Positions 10,147-19,112 of a stretch of DNA of 64,000 bases are shown here, piece by piece. The stretch is from assembly GCF_015476235.1 (NCBI RefSeq), contig NZ_CP064338.1, positions 186,001 to 250,000 on the forward strand, written 5' to 3'. The notes beneath the pieces are model-generated. The model saw only the letters and a program-made list of their open reading frames with translations, was not told the DNA's origin and did no database searches. The stretch comes from Caldimonas thermodepolymerans (GTDB lineage Bacteria; Pseudomonadota; Gammaproteobacteria; Burkholderiales; Burkholderiaceae_C). Made by a program: the position numbers and the translations under genes. Within the stretch, counting starts at the first letter, position 1, and the number at the start of each line of letters is the position of its first letter.

Positions 10147-11400
10147 GTGAGACTGTCTGACCTGATGCAGGCGCGCATGCGCGCCCCGAAGCGACGCCTG
10201 GTCGCAGGCGCTGCGCTGGCCCTGGCCGCTGCCGGAGCCGCCGCGCAGAACAACGTGTCGATCGAGTTCTCGGGCTATGCCCGCGCCGCCACCGGCGTCA
10301 ACGCGCGCGGCGGCACCATGGTGTGCTTCCAGCTGCCCGGGGCCGACACCAAGTACCGTCTCGGCAACGAGTGCGACTACGTGATCGAGCCCAGCTTCGC
10401 CGCCAAGGTGGCGGAGATCGAGGGCGGCGGGCGCTGGTACGTGCACTTCATGCCCTCGGTCTACCGCGCCTGGGGCGACGAGGAAGCGGGCACCAGCGAG
10501 CTGACCGCGCGCTTCGGCCAGGCCTACGCCTACGGCCTGGGCATCCCGCAGCTGTCCAACGGCAAGGTCTGGGCCGGCCGGCGCTTCTACGACCGCGTGC
10601 AGCTGGGCATCAACGACCAGTTCCTCGAGAACCACGACGGCGACGGCGCCGGCATCGAGGACATGGAGCTGGGCATCGGCAAGTTCAGCTACGCCTTCCT
10701 GATGAACCCGCGCGCGCCGTCGGCGGTGGAGAACCGCTACGAGCACGCGTTCCGCTACACCGGCATCCCGACGCTGGCCAACAGCGAGCTGGCGGTGTAC
10801 TTTGGCTACGCCAACACCACGTCCAGCAAGGACCAGTCGACCAACCCGCCCACGCCCAAGGCCGAGAAGAACGCCCACACCCGCCTGGGCCTGTACCACG
10901 TGACGCAGGGCACGCTGGGCGGCAGCACCTTCGTCGGCGCGAAGATCGAGCGGGCGGACGACTTCCGCCAGTGGCGCGCCGTGCTGCAGCAGACCGGCAT
11001 GCTCGAGGGCATCCGCACTGGGTGGGACCTGATCGCCGAGTACCGCCTCAAGCGCGTCAACGGCGAGGACGAGAAGTGGTATTCGCTGGGCGGGCGCACC
11101 GACACCCACATCAGCGGGCCGTTCCGCGCACTGGTCGAGCTGGGCCATGACGTGATCAAGCCCGAAGGCGGCCCGACCCGCAACCTGACCAAGCTGACGC
11201 TGGCCGGGGCGATCTCGGCGGGCAACCTGCCCAGCTCGCGCCCGACGATCCGCCTGTTCTACACCTACGCGCGCTGGAACGACGCGGCGCAGGACGCGAT
11301 CAACGCCGACACCGGCCTGGGCAGCTCGCGCCTGAGCCAGGTCTATGGCGACCGCAAGAGCGGCTCGTCGATCGGCGTGCAGTTCGAATCCTGGTGGTGA
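10147..11400 (+). CDS. LamB-family (maltoporin-like) outer-membrane sugar porin
   Basis: 417 residues with a signal peptide (RRLVAGAALALAAAGAAAQ; cut near residue 36) and amphipathic beta strands throughout. Maltoporin-family landmarks are GNECDYVIEPSF near the N-terminus, KVWAGRRFYDR in the middle and GAGIEDMELGIGKFSYAF. The last residue is Trp (QFESWW), an aromatic end as required for outer-membrane insertion, though Phe is commoner. The start is a GTG with a strong AGGAGGAG 6 bases upstream. A LacI-type operator precedes it. It lets the sugar imported by the ABC system cross the outer membrane. Pseudomonas glucose systems use OprB here; a LamB-type porin is a different solution. Confidence 0.88.
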   Translation: MRLSDLMQARMRAPKRRLVAGAALALAAAGAAAQNNVSIEFSGYARAATGVNARGGTMVCFQLPGADTKYRLGNECDYVIEPSFAAKVAEIEGGGRWYVHFMPSVYRAWGDEEAGTSELTARFGQAYAYGLGIPQLSNGKVWAGRRFYDRVQLGINDQFLENHDGDGAGIEDMELGIGKFSYAFLMNPRAPSAVENRYEHAFRYTGIPTLANSELAVYFGYANTTSSKDQSTNPPTPKAEKNAHTRLGLYHVTQGTLGGSTFVGAKIERADDFRQWRAVLQQTGMLEGIRTGWDLIAEYRLKRVNGEDEKWYSLGGRTDTHISGPFRALVELGHDVIKPEGGPTRNLTKLTLAGAISAGNLPSSRPTIRLFYTYARWNDAAQDAINADTGLGSSRLSQVYGDRKSGSSIGVQFESWW

Positions 11401-11482
11401 GGCCCCCCGGGGGGGTAGCGGTCAACACGACGGCAACCCGCGCGCGGGCTCCGGCAGGGCGCCGGCAGGGGAGGAGGAGGTG

Positions 11483-11905
11483 TCAGCGCCCTGGCTGGAG
11501 CCAGCGTACGAGGTCGCGGGCCGACATCGCACCGGTGCGGCGGTCGGTTTCCCGGCCGCCGCGCAACAGCAGCACGGTGGGGATGCTGCGGATGCGATGG
11601 CGGACCGCGGTCCGCGGGTTGTCGTCGCTGTTGAGCCTGGCGAACAGGGCCTGGCCCTTCAGCTCGCGCGCGGCCTGCTCGAACTGGGGCGCCATCATGC
11701 GGCAGGGCCCGCACCAGGGGGCCCACACGTCGACCACCACCGGCAGCTCGGTGGCGCCCACCACCGCGTCGAAGCTGGCGTCGTCGAGGTCGACCGGGTG
11801 GTCGGGCAGCAGCGCCTGCTTGCAGCGCCCGCAGACCGGGTCGTCCGCCAGGCGCGCATCGGGCACGCGGTTGACGGTGTGGCAACGGGCGCAGGCAATC
11901 AGCAT
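11483..11905 (-). CDS. trxC: Thioredoxin 2 (TrxC)
   Basis: 140 residues. An N-terminal zinc-binding module with two CXXC pairs (CARC at residues 5-8 and CGRC at about 27-30) is followed by a thioredoxin fold with the active site WAPWCGPCRMMAPQ. This combination defines TrxC, a cytoplasmic, stress-related disulfide reductase. The ATG at 11905 gives the standard N-terminus MLIACARCHTVNRVPD and has AGGA about 10 bases upstream; a longer frame upstream is not supported. It is convergent with the porin gene (82-base gap holding a GC-rich CCCCCCGGGGGG run that could aid termination). Confidence 0.95.
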   Translation of the reverse strand: MLIACARCHTVNRVPDARLADDPVCGRCKQALLPDHPVDLDDASFDAVVGATELPVVVDVWAPWCGPCRMMAPQFEQAARELKGQALFARLNSDDNPRTAVRHRIRSIPTVLLLRGGRETDRRTGAMSARDLVRWLQPGR

Positions 11906-11993
11906 CGGCGGTCCTTCCTGGCAGCACGGCCCCGCACAGCGTGGCCTGGTGCACATGTGCGTGCGCCGGTGGCGGGTTTCAAGGGCCGCGCGT

Positions 11994-12908
11994 TCAGTGC
12001 GCGTCGTCCTGCGCGGACAGCTGCTGCGCCACCGCCTCGCCCACGTGCTGCATGAAGTCGCGGATGCGTGCGGTGCGCCGCAGGTCGGGATGCGTCAGCA
12101 GCCACATCGGCGTGGCCAGGCCGGCGAGGTCGTTCGAGACCGCCACCAGCTCGGGTTCCTGCGCGCCGACGAAGGTCGGCAGCGCGCCCACGCCCAGCCC
12201 GGTGCGCAGCATCGCAGCCATCGAGTGGAACAGGTCCACGCGCAGGCGCACCCGTTCGGGCGGCACGTGGCCGCGCATCCAGCGCTGGTAGAAGGTGCCC
12301 GAGGCGTCGCGCTCGTAGCCGATCCACGGCAGCCCGTCGACCAGGTCCGCCAGCGGCAGCGGCTGCCGGGGCAGGCCGGGGGCACCCCGGCGCGCGTAGA
12401 CGCGGAAGCGCACCGTGCCGAGCTGGCGTCCGACCAGGTGCTGCGGCACCTGCGTGCTGATGCGCAGCGCCACGTCGGCATCGCGCCGCGACAGGTCCAC
12501 CAGCGCCATCGCCTCGGCCACCTCGACCTCGATGCCCGGGTGCGCCCGCGCGAAGGCCGCCAGCGGCTCCGGCAGCAGGTAGAGCATCGCGATGTACGAG
12601 GTGTTGAGCCGCACCGTGCCGGTCAGCTGCAGGTCGCGCCCGGCGATGCGCCGGGTCATCTCGTCGATCTGCGGCTGCATGCGCCGCGCCTGCGCGGCCA
12701 GCAGTTCGCCGGCCTCGGTGGGGGCGTAGCCCTGCCGGTGGCGGTCGAACAGCCGCGCCCCGAGCCGTCGCTCCAGGGCGTCGAGGCGGCGCAGCACGGT
12801 CGAGTGCTGCACGCCGAGCCGGCGCGCCGCCCCCGTCAGCGAGCCGGCCTCGGCGATCGCCAGTGCGTAGCGCAGGTCGTCCCAGTTCAGTGCGGAGGCG
12901 GGCGGCAT
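11994..12908 (-). CDS. LysR-family transcriptional regulator
   Basis: 304 residues. The N-terminal winged helix-turn-helix (RYALAIAEAGSLTGAARRLG, then STVLRRLDALERRLGARLFD) is followed by the type 2 periplasmic-binding effector domain. Start at the ATG at 12908, giving MPPASALNWDDLRYAL; the frame extends much further 5' but has no features of the family. It diverges from the tautomerase gene across 93 bases, the classic arrangement of a LysR regulator and its target. It belongs to the branch that begins NWDDLR and often regulates transporters or small-molecule enzymes; the effector is unknown. Confidence 0.9.
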   Translation of the reverse strand: MPPASALNWDDLRYALAIAEAGSLTGAARRLGVQHSTVLRRLDALERRLGARLFDRHRQGYAPTEAGELLAAQARRMQPQIDEMTRRIAGRDLQLTGTVRLNTSYIAMLYLLPEPLAAFARAHPGIEVEVAEAMALVDLSRRDADVALRISTQVPQHLVGRQLGTVRFRVYARRGAPGLPRQPLPLADLVDGLPWIGYERDASGTFYQRWMRGHVPPERVRLRVDLFHSMAAMLRTGLGVGALPTFVGAQEPELVAVSNDLAGLATPMWLLTHPDLRRTARIRDFMQHVGEAVAQQLSAQDDAH

Positions 12909-12945
12909 TGTGCGTTCCTGCAGACCCGGTATGCCGATGTTCGCC

Positions 12946-12974
12946 TTGTTCGTGCATCCGCGCAAACCTACAGT
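12946..12974 (+). promoter_or_regulatory. Candidate promoter for the tautomerase gene
   Basis: TTGTTC (12946-12951), a 17-base spacer and TACAGT (12969-12974), a plausible sigma-70 pair ending about 27 bases before the tautomerase ATG. It lies in the lysR-tautomerase divergent gap, so the LysR protein would bind here. Found by eye only. Confidence 0.35.
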
Positions 12975-13001
12975 GGGATCACCACGACACGGGAGCCTGC
13001 A

Positions 13002-13418
13002 ATGCCCTTCGCCCACCTGCGCTACAGCGCCGACCCCGAACGGTCGGTCGCGCCCCACGAACTGGCCGACTGCGTCACCACGCTGACGGCTGCCCTGCTC
13101 GGCAAGCAGCCCGAGGTCACCGCGGTGCATCTGGAGCCGGTGCCGCCGGCACAGTGGTTCATCGGACGGCGCGCGCTGGACGCCCAGGCGCGGGCGAGCT
13201 ACCAGCTGCGCATCTCGGTCACCGAAGGCACCAACACCAAGGACGAGAAGGCGCGCTACGTCGCGGCGGTACACGAGGCGATGCAGGGGCTGCTCGGCCC
13301 GCTGCATCCGGCGAGCTACGTGCTGGTCGACGAGGTGCGGGGCGACGCCTACGGCTACGGCGGGCTCACCCAGGAGCGCCGCTACGTCGAGGCGCAGCTC
13401 ACAGCGGCAGCTCGGTGA
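13002..13418 (+). CDS. Tautomerase-superfamily protein
   Basis: 138 residues beginning Met-Pro, so removal of Met exposes the N-terminal proline that is the catalytic base of 4-oxalocrotonate tautomerase and its relatives. The pattern of a short beta strand (PFAHLRYSAD), a helix (LADCVTTLTAALLGKQPEVT) and then a strand fits one beta-alpha-beta unit, and the length suggests a two-unit (CHMI/MIF-sized) member. The function is probably keto-enol isomerisation of a dicarbonyl compound; the substrate is unknown. It is divergent from the LysR gene, and its last 20 bases overlap the end of the oppositely oriented flavin reductase gene. Confidence 0.75.
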   Translation: MPFAHLRYSADPERSVAPHELADCVTTLTAALLGKQPEVTAVHLEPVPPAQWFIGRRALDAQARASYQLRISVTEGTNTKDEKARYVAAVHEAMQGLLGPLHPASYVLVDEVRGDAYGYGGLTQERRYVEAQLTAAAR

Positions 13419-13917
13419 AGTAGCGCCCGCCGTGGAACAGCAGCGGCGCCGCGTCCGGGCGGTGCGAGCAGCGCTCGACCTCGCCGACGAAGATGACGTG
13501 GTCGCCCTCCTCGTACTGGCTGCGGTTGAAGCACTCGAACACCGCGGCCGCGCCGTCGATGACCGGCACGCCGCAGGCGTTCTCCCGGTAGGCGACGCCG
13601 GCGAAGCGGTCGACGTGCTTGCTCGCGAAGCGCTCCGCGAGCGGCATCTGCTCGGCGGCCAGCACGTGGATCGCGTAGTGCGAGCCGCGCGCGAAGGCAG
13701 GCATGGAGCCGGCGCGGCGCGCCAGGCTCCACAGCACCAGCGGCGGCTCCAGCGACACCGAGTTGAAGGAATTGGCGGTCAGGCCGACGAGCCGGCCGTC
13801 GACGTCGCGCCCGGTCACGATGGTGACGCCGGTGGCGAACATGCCCAGGGCACGGCGGAACTCGAGGGAGGAAAAACTGGGGGCACTGGCCCGGCGCGGC
13901 GGATTCACGATCCGCAT
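13399..13917 (-). CDS. Flavin reductase-like domain protein
   Basis: 172 residues. The segment FRRALGMFATGVTIVTGRDV, then LTANSFNSVSLEPPLVLWSL and GDHVIFVGEVE, is the standard flavin reductase-like (split-barrel FMN-binding) fold. Such proteins use NAD(P)H to reduce FMN for a partner monooxygenase, or act alone. No monooxygenase is adjacent. Start ATG at 13917. It follows the GGDEF-EAL gene on the same strand after 65 bases, and its 3' end overlaps the tautomerase gene by 20 bases, tail to tail. Confidence 0.88.
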   Translation of the reverse strand: MRIVNPPRRASAPSFSSLEFRRALGMFATGVTIVTGRDVDGRLVGLTANSFNSVSLEPPLVLWSLARRAGSMPAFARGSHYAIHVLAAEQMPLAERFASKHVDRFAGVAYRENACGVPVIDGAAAVFECFNRSQYEEGDHVIFVGEVERCSHRPDAAPLLFHGGRYFTELPL

Positions 13918-13982
13918 TATTCCGCGGACGCGATCGGCGTGCCGGCAGCCGGGTCTATGCGCGTGGCCGCCGGCGTGACGGA

Positions 13983-15839
13983 TCAGGCAGGCCGGCCCAG
14001 CAGCGCGCCGAAGCGCCCGGCCGGCAGCGGCACGCCAAACAGGAAGCCCTGCGCCTCGTCGCAGCCGCGCTGCTTGAGGAAGTCCACCTGCTCGGGCGTC
14101 TCCACCCCTTCGGCGACCACGCGCAGCTGCAGGCTGCGCGCCAGCCCGATGATGGCGCTGACGATGATCGCGTCGTCGTCGTCGGTGCACAGGTCGTGCA
14201 CGAAGGAGCGGTCGATCTTGAGCATGTCGACCGGGAAGCGCTTCAGGTAGGCCAGGCTCGAGTAGCCGGTGCCGAAGTCGTCGACCGAGATCCGGATGCC
14301 CAGCGCGTGCAGCTGGCCGAGGATGGACAGCGTCTCGCCGGTGTTGTGCATCAGCGTGGTCTCGGTGATCTCCAGCTCGAGCAGGTGCGGGGCCACGCCG
14401 GTCTCGTCCAGCACCGCGTGGACCATGGACAGCAGCTCCTGGTGGCGGAACTGGCGCGCCGAGAGGTTGACCGACACCGGCCGCACGTCCAGCCCCTGCG
14501 CCTGCCAGCGCTGCAGCTGCCGGCAGGCCTCGCGCAGCACCCAGGCGCCGATCGGCGCGATCAGCCCGCTTTCCTCGGCCAGCGGCACGAACTCGGTCGG
14601 GCTGACCTCGCCGCGCTGCGGGTGCTGCCAGCGCAGCAGCGCCTCGCAGGCGCACAGCGCGCCGGTGGCCAGCTCGTAGCGCGGCTGGTAGTGCAGCACG
14701 AGCTCGCCGCGCTCGATCGCGCGGTGCAGGTCGTTCTCCAGGCGCAGGCGCTGCGACGAGGAGGCGTCGGTGCGACCGCTGAAGAACTGGTAGCCGCGCC
14801 GGCCCTCGGCGCGCGCCTGGTACATCGCTGCGGCGGCCTGGGCGAGCAGCAGCTCGGGGGTGTCGCCGTGGTCGGGGTAGAGGCTGATGCCCAGCGTCGG
14901 TGTCACGCGCAGCTCCTGCGCGTCGACCTCGTAGGGGCGCGCCACCTCGTCGGCCACCCGCGCGGCCACCGGCGCGACGTCCTCGGCGCCGGCGATGTCC
15001 GGCAGCACCAGGACGAACTCGTCGCCGCCCAGGCGGGCCACCGTGTCGCGTGCCGGCACGCACTGGCGGATGCGCCGGGCGACCTGCTGCAGCAGCCGGT
15101 CGCCGGCGACGTGGCCGAGCGAGTCGTTGATGGTCTTGAAGCGCTCCAGGTTCATGAACACGACCGCGACCCCGCGCCCGCGTGCGGCCGCCTCGCGCAG
15201 CGCCTCGGCCAGGCGCAGCTCCAGCTGCCGCCGGTTGGGCAGCCCGGTCAGCGGGTCGTGCTCGGCCAGGTGCCGGACCTGGCTTTCGGCGCTTTCCCGC
15301 TCCTCGATCTCGCGGCGCAGCTGGGCGTAGGCCAGCGACAGCGCCTCGGTGCGCTCCTGCACCCGCTGCTCCAGCTCGCGCTGGGCCCGCTGCAGGGCGT
15401 CCAGGGCCTGCCGGTAGGCGCTGATGTCCTCGATGATCCAGACGGTGGGGCCGTCCCTGGGGTGCGCGGGGTCGATCGGCATCGCGCGCACCCGGGCCCA
15501 GAAGGTGCTGCCGTCGCGGCGGCGCATCGGGCGCTCGACCTCGAACGGCTGGCCGCGCGCCAGCGTGCGGGCGGCCAGGCGGCCGATCTCGGCGTAGTCC
15601 TCGGGGGTGGTCCAGACGGACTCGCCGGTGCGGTCGGTCAGCGCGCCGCGCGGCCAGCCGAACATCTGCTCGAAACGGCGGTTGGCGCGCTGGATGCGGC
15701 GGCCGCGGGTCACCGCGACCCCGACCGGAGCGTGGTCGAAGATCGCCTGGTACTCCAGCAGGGTCTGCTGCAAGGCAGCACCGCCCTGCGCCTCGGCAGG
15801 CGGGAAGGACTGCGGGAGACGGGGCGGGTCGGTGCTCAT
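13983..15839 (-). CDS. PAS-GGDEF-EAL cyclic-di-GMP signalling protein
   Basis: 618 residues. Order of domains: PAS (residues ~30-145, FDHAPVGVAVTRGRRIQRAN), a coiled-coil linker (~150-190), GGDEF (~195-350) and EAL (~370-610). The diguanylate cyclase site is intact (RLGGDEFVLV), and the phosphodiesterase keeps EAL in ACEALLRW plus VSVNLSARQF and DDFGTGYSSLAYLKRF, so both activities could be present. No membrane segment is visible; the sensor is cytoplasmic. Start is the ATG at 15839; earlier in-frame codons run into the kinase gene. It lies 91 bases downstream of the Ser/Thr kinase-cNMP gene on the same strand, suggesting joint control of second-messenger output. Confidence 0.93.
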   Translation of the reverse strand: MSTDPPRLPQSFPPAEAQGGAALQQTLLEYQAIFDHAPVGVAVTRGRRIQRANRRFEQMFGWPRGALTDRTGESVWTTPEDYAEIGRLAARTLARGQPFEVERPMRRRDGSTFWARVRAMPIDPAHPRDGPTVWIIEDISAYRQALDALQRAQRELEQRVQERTEALSLAYAQLRREIEERESAESQVRHLAEHDPLTGLPNRRQLELRLAEALREAAARGRGVAVVFMNLERFKTINDSLGHVAGDRLLQQVARRIRQCVPARDTVARLGGDEFVLVLPDIAGAEDVAPVAARVADEVARPYEVDAQELRVTPTLGISLYPDHGDTPELLLAQAAAAMYQARAEGRRGYQFFSGRTDASSSQRLRLENDLHRAIERGELVLHYQPRYELATGALCACEALLRWQHPQRGEVSPTEFVPLAEESGLIAPIGAWVLREACRQLQRWQAQGLDVRPVSVNLSARQFRHQELLSMVHAVLDETGVAPHLLELEITETTLMHNTGETLSILGQLHALGIRISVDDFGTGYSSLAYLKRFPVDMLKIDRSFVHDLCTDDDDAIIVSAIIGLARSLQLRVVAEGVETPEQVDFLKQRGCDEAQGFLFGVPLPAGRFGALLGRPA

Positions 15840-15930
15840 CGGCCAGCAGGACTGAGCGCGATTGTGCAACAGCCTCCGCGCCTGCGGCATGCCGGAAACC
15901 GGGGGGTGGCAGCGGTCCCGCAGGCCCGGC

Positions 15931-17268
15931 TCAGAGGATGCGCTGCGGGTGCGACAGGGCCTCGTGCGCGGCGTGCAGCCGGCGCACCAGCACCCCGATG
16001 AAGGCCTCGTTGAAGCGGCCACGGCAGGCCAGGCTCAGCTGGCCCAGCGTCTCCGGGGTGAACGAGATGGTCGTGATCGGCTCGATCGCGACCACGTCGG
16101 CGGTGCGCAGCCGGGTGTCCTTGCTCGGCGCGAGGTAGGCCATTTCCCCGACCAGCATGCCGGCCTTGAGCGTCTCGACCTTCTTGCCGTCGCGGTACAC
16201 CTCGATCGCGCCCTGGGCGATGATGTGGAAGTCGCGCCCGCGCTCGCCGCGCTTCATCAGCTTGTGGCCGACCGGGAAGCGCTGCCAGCGCGCCTGGTGC
16301 ACCACCTCCCACAGCTCGACGTCGTCGAAGTTGCGGAAGAAGTCCAGCTTGCGCAGCAGGTTGAAGCGCTCGGAATCGAGCACCACCTGCATGTTGCCGC
16401 GCGGCACGTGGCGGTTGGTGACCAGCGAGGCCAGCGCGTTGGCGAACTCCTCCCAGCTCTCGTAGCGGTGCTCGGGGCGCTTGTTGAGCGCGCGCATGAT
16501 GACCTCGTCCACCGCCGGGTGCATGCTGTGGCGGCGCTCGCTGGGCGGCACCACCGGCGCGTGCAGGATGCGCTGGATCATCGCCGCCTGGGAGTCGGCC
16601 TCGACCGGCGGGTGGCCGGTGATCAGGTGGTACAGCACCGCGCCCAGCGCGTACATGTCCGACTGGGCGTTGAGTTGGCCGCCGTCGAGCTGCTCGGGCG
16701 ACATGTAGGTCAGCGAGCCGACCCGGTGCACCTGGGTCACGTCGGCGCCCAGGTTCAGCACGCTGCCGAAGTCGCTGACCTTGACATCGGTCACGTGGCC
16801 GTTGACCTCCACGGTCAGCAGGTTGGCCGGCTTGATGTCGCGGTGGATCAGCCCCTGGCGGAACACGTAGTCCAGCGCCATCGCGCACTTGAAGCCGAGT
16901 TCGACGATCAGCTCCAGCGGCAGCAGCTGGTCGGCGCGGCAGTAGTTGCGCAGCGTGCTGCCGGGCACGTATTCCATCACCAGGTACTGCTCCTCCGGCT
17001 TGTCGGAGGCGTCGAAGATCTGCACCACGTGCGGGTGCTGCAGCCGGCCGACCAGGGCTGCCTCGGCGGCGAAGAAGCGCGAGTAGTAGCGCCCGTCGAC
17101 CGGATCGCGCACCGCCGCATCGCGCACGCGCTTGACCGCGACGTCGCGGGCGCGGAACTCGTCGCGGCAGAGGAAGACCTCGCTGGTGGCGCCTTCGCCC
17201 AGCTTGCGCAGCACCCGGTAGTCACCGATGTGCGTGAAGGGGGCGACGGAGGCGTCGGGGGCAGTCAT
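15931..17268 (-). CDS. Eukaryote-like Ser/Thr protein kinase fused to a cyclic-nucleotide-binding domain
   Basis: 445 residues. Kinase domain at ~15-285: glycine loop LGEGATSEVF, catalytic loop LIHRDIKPANLL, Mg-binding DFGS, and SLTYMSPEQLDGG in place of the activation-segment APE. After a linker, residues ~310-430 form a cyclic-nucleotide-binding domain (FPVGHKLMKRGERGRDFHII, then GMLVGEMAYLAPSKDTRLRT). The phosphate-cassette GE is present, but the usual following Arg-Ser/Thr-Ala is altered, so the ligand is uncertain. There is no membrane segment. It probably phosphorylates cytoplasmic partners in response to cAMP, cGMP or another nucleotide. Located directly upstream of the PAS-GGDEF-EAL gene and divergent from argS. 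Confidence 0.9.
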   Translation of the reverse strand: MTAPDASVAPFTHIGDYRVLRKLGEGATSEVFLCRDEFRARDVAVKRVRDAAVRDPVDGRYYSRFFAAEAALVGRLQHPHVVQIFDASDKPEEQYLVMEYVPGSTLRNYCRADQLLPLELIVELGFKCAMALDYVFRQGLIHRDIKPANLLTVEVNGHVTDVKVSDFGSVLNLGADVTQVHRVGSLTYMSPEQLDGGQLNAQSDMYALGAVLYHLITGHPPVEADSQAAMIQRILHAPVVPPSERRHSMHPAVDEVIMRALNKRPEHRYESWEEFANALASLVTNRHVPRGNMQVVLDSERFNLLRKLDFFRNFDDVELWEVVHQARWQRFPVGHKLMKRGERGRDFHIIAQGAIEVYRDGKKVETLKAGMLVGEMAYLAPSKDTRLRTADVVAIEPITTISFTPETLGQLSLACRGRFNEAFIGVLVRRLHAAHEALSHPQRIL

Positions 17269-17359
17269 GCAGGAACACGGGGTGCGGGCGAAGCGCCCAT
17301 CATTTCACCCCTGCCGGATGTCGGCAAGCCAACTAGGACGCGAAAAGTAGAATCGTCGC

Positions 17360-19045
17360 ATGATTCGTGCCAAACAAGAACTCCTGCAGGCGCTCGCCGA
17401 CGAGCTGGCCGCGCTCGCGCCCGGCCAGGCCCCCGTGGCCGCCTTCGAGAATCCCAAGCAGGCCGCCCACGGCGACCTGGCCTGCACCTCGGCGATGCAG
17501 CTCGCCAAGCCGCTGAAGAAGAACCCGCGCGAACTGGCGCAGACGCTGGTCGAGCGGCTCGGCCAGCGCGAGGCCTTCCAGCGCTGGGTCGAGAGCATGG
17601 AGATCGCCGGGCCCGGGTTCATCAACCTGCGCCTCAAGCCGGCCGCCAAGCAGCAGGTCGTCGCCGAGGTGCTCGCCGCCGGCGACGGCTTCGGCCGCCA
17701 GCCGTCCAACGGCCGGCGCGTGATGGTGGAATTCGTCTCGGCCAACCCGACCGGCCCGCTGCACGTGGGCCACGGCCGCCAGGCGGCGCTGGGGGATGCG
17801 ATCTGCAACCTGTTCGAGGCGCAGGGCTGGGACGTCACCCGCGAGTTCTACTACAACGACGCGGGCGTGCAGATCGGCAACCTGGCGCTGTCGGTGCAGG
17901 CGCGCCTGAAGGGCCTCAAGCCCGGCGACCCCGGCTGGCCCGAGGCGGCCTACAACGGCGAGTACATCGCCGACATCGCCGCCGACTTCGCCGCGAAGAA
18001 GACCGTCAAGGCCGACGACCGCGAGTTCACCGCCTCCGGCGACCCGGAGGACCTGGACGGCATCCGCCAGTTCGCCGTCGCCTACCTGCGCCACGAGCAG
18101 GACCTGGACCTGCAGGCCTTCGGCGTGAAGTTCGACAACTACTTCCTCGAATCGAGCCTGTACACCAGCGGCCGGGTCGAGCAGACCGTGCAGCGCCTGG
18201 TCGACGCCGGCAAGACCTACGAGCAGGACGGCGCGCTGTGGCTGCGCACCACCGAGTACGGCGACGACAAGGACCGCGTGATGCGCAAGTCCGACGGCAC
18301 CTACACCTACTTCGTGCCGGACGTGGCCTACCACATCAACAAGTGGGAACGCGGCTTCACCAAGGTGGTGAACATCCAGGGCTCCGACCACCACGGCACG
18401 ATCGCGCGGGTGCGCGCCGGCCTGCAGGCCGCGGGCGTCGGCATCCCGGCCGGGTACCCCGACTACGTGCTGCACAAGATGGTCACCGTGATGAAGGGCG
18501 GCCAGGAGGTCAAGATCTCCAAGCGTGCCGGCTCCTACGTCACGCTGCGCGACCTGATCGAGTGGACCAGCCGCGATGCGGTGCGCTTCTTCCTGATCAG
18601 CCGCAAGGCCGACACCGAGTTCGTGTTCGACGTCGACCTGGCGCTGGAACAGGACAACGCCAACCCGGTCTATTACGTGCAGTACGCGCACGCGCGCATC
18701 TGCTCGGTGATCCGCAACTGGCAGAGCGACCACGGCGGCGATCCGGCGACGCTGGCCTCGGCCGACCTGTCGCACCTGGTGCAGCCGGCCGAGGCGGCGC
18801 TGATGCTCAAGCTGGCCGAGTTCCCGGCCGTGCTCAAGAGCGCTGCCGACAGCCTGGCGCCGCACGACGTCGCGTTCTACCTGCGCGAGGTCGCCAGCGC
18901 CTACCACACCTACTACGCGGAAGTGCGCTTCCTGGTGGAGGACGCCGAGCTGACGCGCGCGCGCATGGCGCTGCTGACGGCCACCAAGCAGGTGCTGCGC
19001 AACGGGCTGGCGATCCTCGGGGTCGGTGCGCCCGAGAAAATGTGA
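17360..19045 (+). CDS. argS: Arginyl-tRNA synthetase
   Basis: 561 residues, the standard size. The class I synthetase HIGH motif appears as [10 protein letters not shown] near residue 137 and the KMSKS-like loop as [16 protein letters not shown] near residue 390; the C-terminal anticodon-binding DALR domain ends the protein ([13 protein letters not shown]). It charges tRNA-Arg in the cytoplasm. The start ATG at 17360 gives [22 protein letters not shown] hexamer ends only 6 bases before the ATG and no Shine-Dalgarno is seen, so the transcript may be leaderless. Followed by the SPOR gene after 67 bases. Confidence 0.97.
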   Translation: MIRAKQELLQALADELAALAPGQAPVAAFENPKQAAHGDLACTSAMQLAKPLKKNPRELAQTLVERLGQREAFQRWVESMEIAGPGFINLRLKPAAKQQVVAEVLAAGDGFGRQPSNGRRVMVEFVSANPTGPLHVGHGRQAALGDAICNLFEAQGWDVTREFYYNDAGVQIGNLALSVQARLKGLKPGDPGWPEAAYNGEYIADIAADFAAKKTVKADDREFTASGDPEDLDGIRQFAVAYLRHEQDLDLQAFGVKFDNYFLESSLYTSGRVEQTVQRLVDAGKTYEQDGALWLRTTEYGDDKDRVMRKSDGTYTYFVPDVAYHINKWERGFTKVVNIQGSDHHGTIARVRAGLQAAGVGIPAGYPDYVLHKMVTVMKGGQEVKISKRAGSYVTLRDLIEWTSRDAVRFFLISRKADTEFVFDVDLALEQDNANPVYYVQYAHARICSVIRNWQSDHGGDPATLASADLSHLVQPAEAALMLKLAEFPAVLKSAADSLAPHDVAFYLREVASAYHTYYAEVRFLVEDAELTRARMALLTATKQVLRNGLAILGVGAPEKM

Positions 19046-19112
19046 GCACAATCGCGACTCGTGTCATGCGGCCCGTGGCCCGTGAGGCGGCTTCGTTCAC
19101 AGGAAAGAGCAG

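Noticed and set aside
11380-11400. GTTCGAATCC, resembling a tRNA T-loop
   Set aside because: No cloverleaf can be drawn around it; it codes for the C-terminal strand of the porin.
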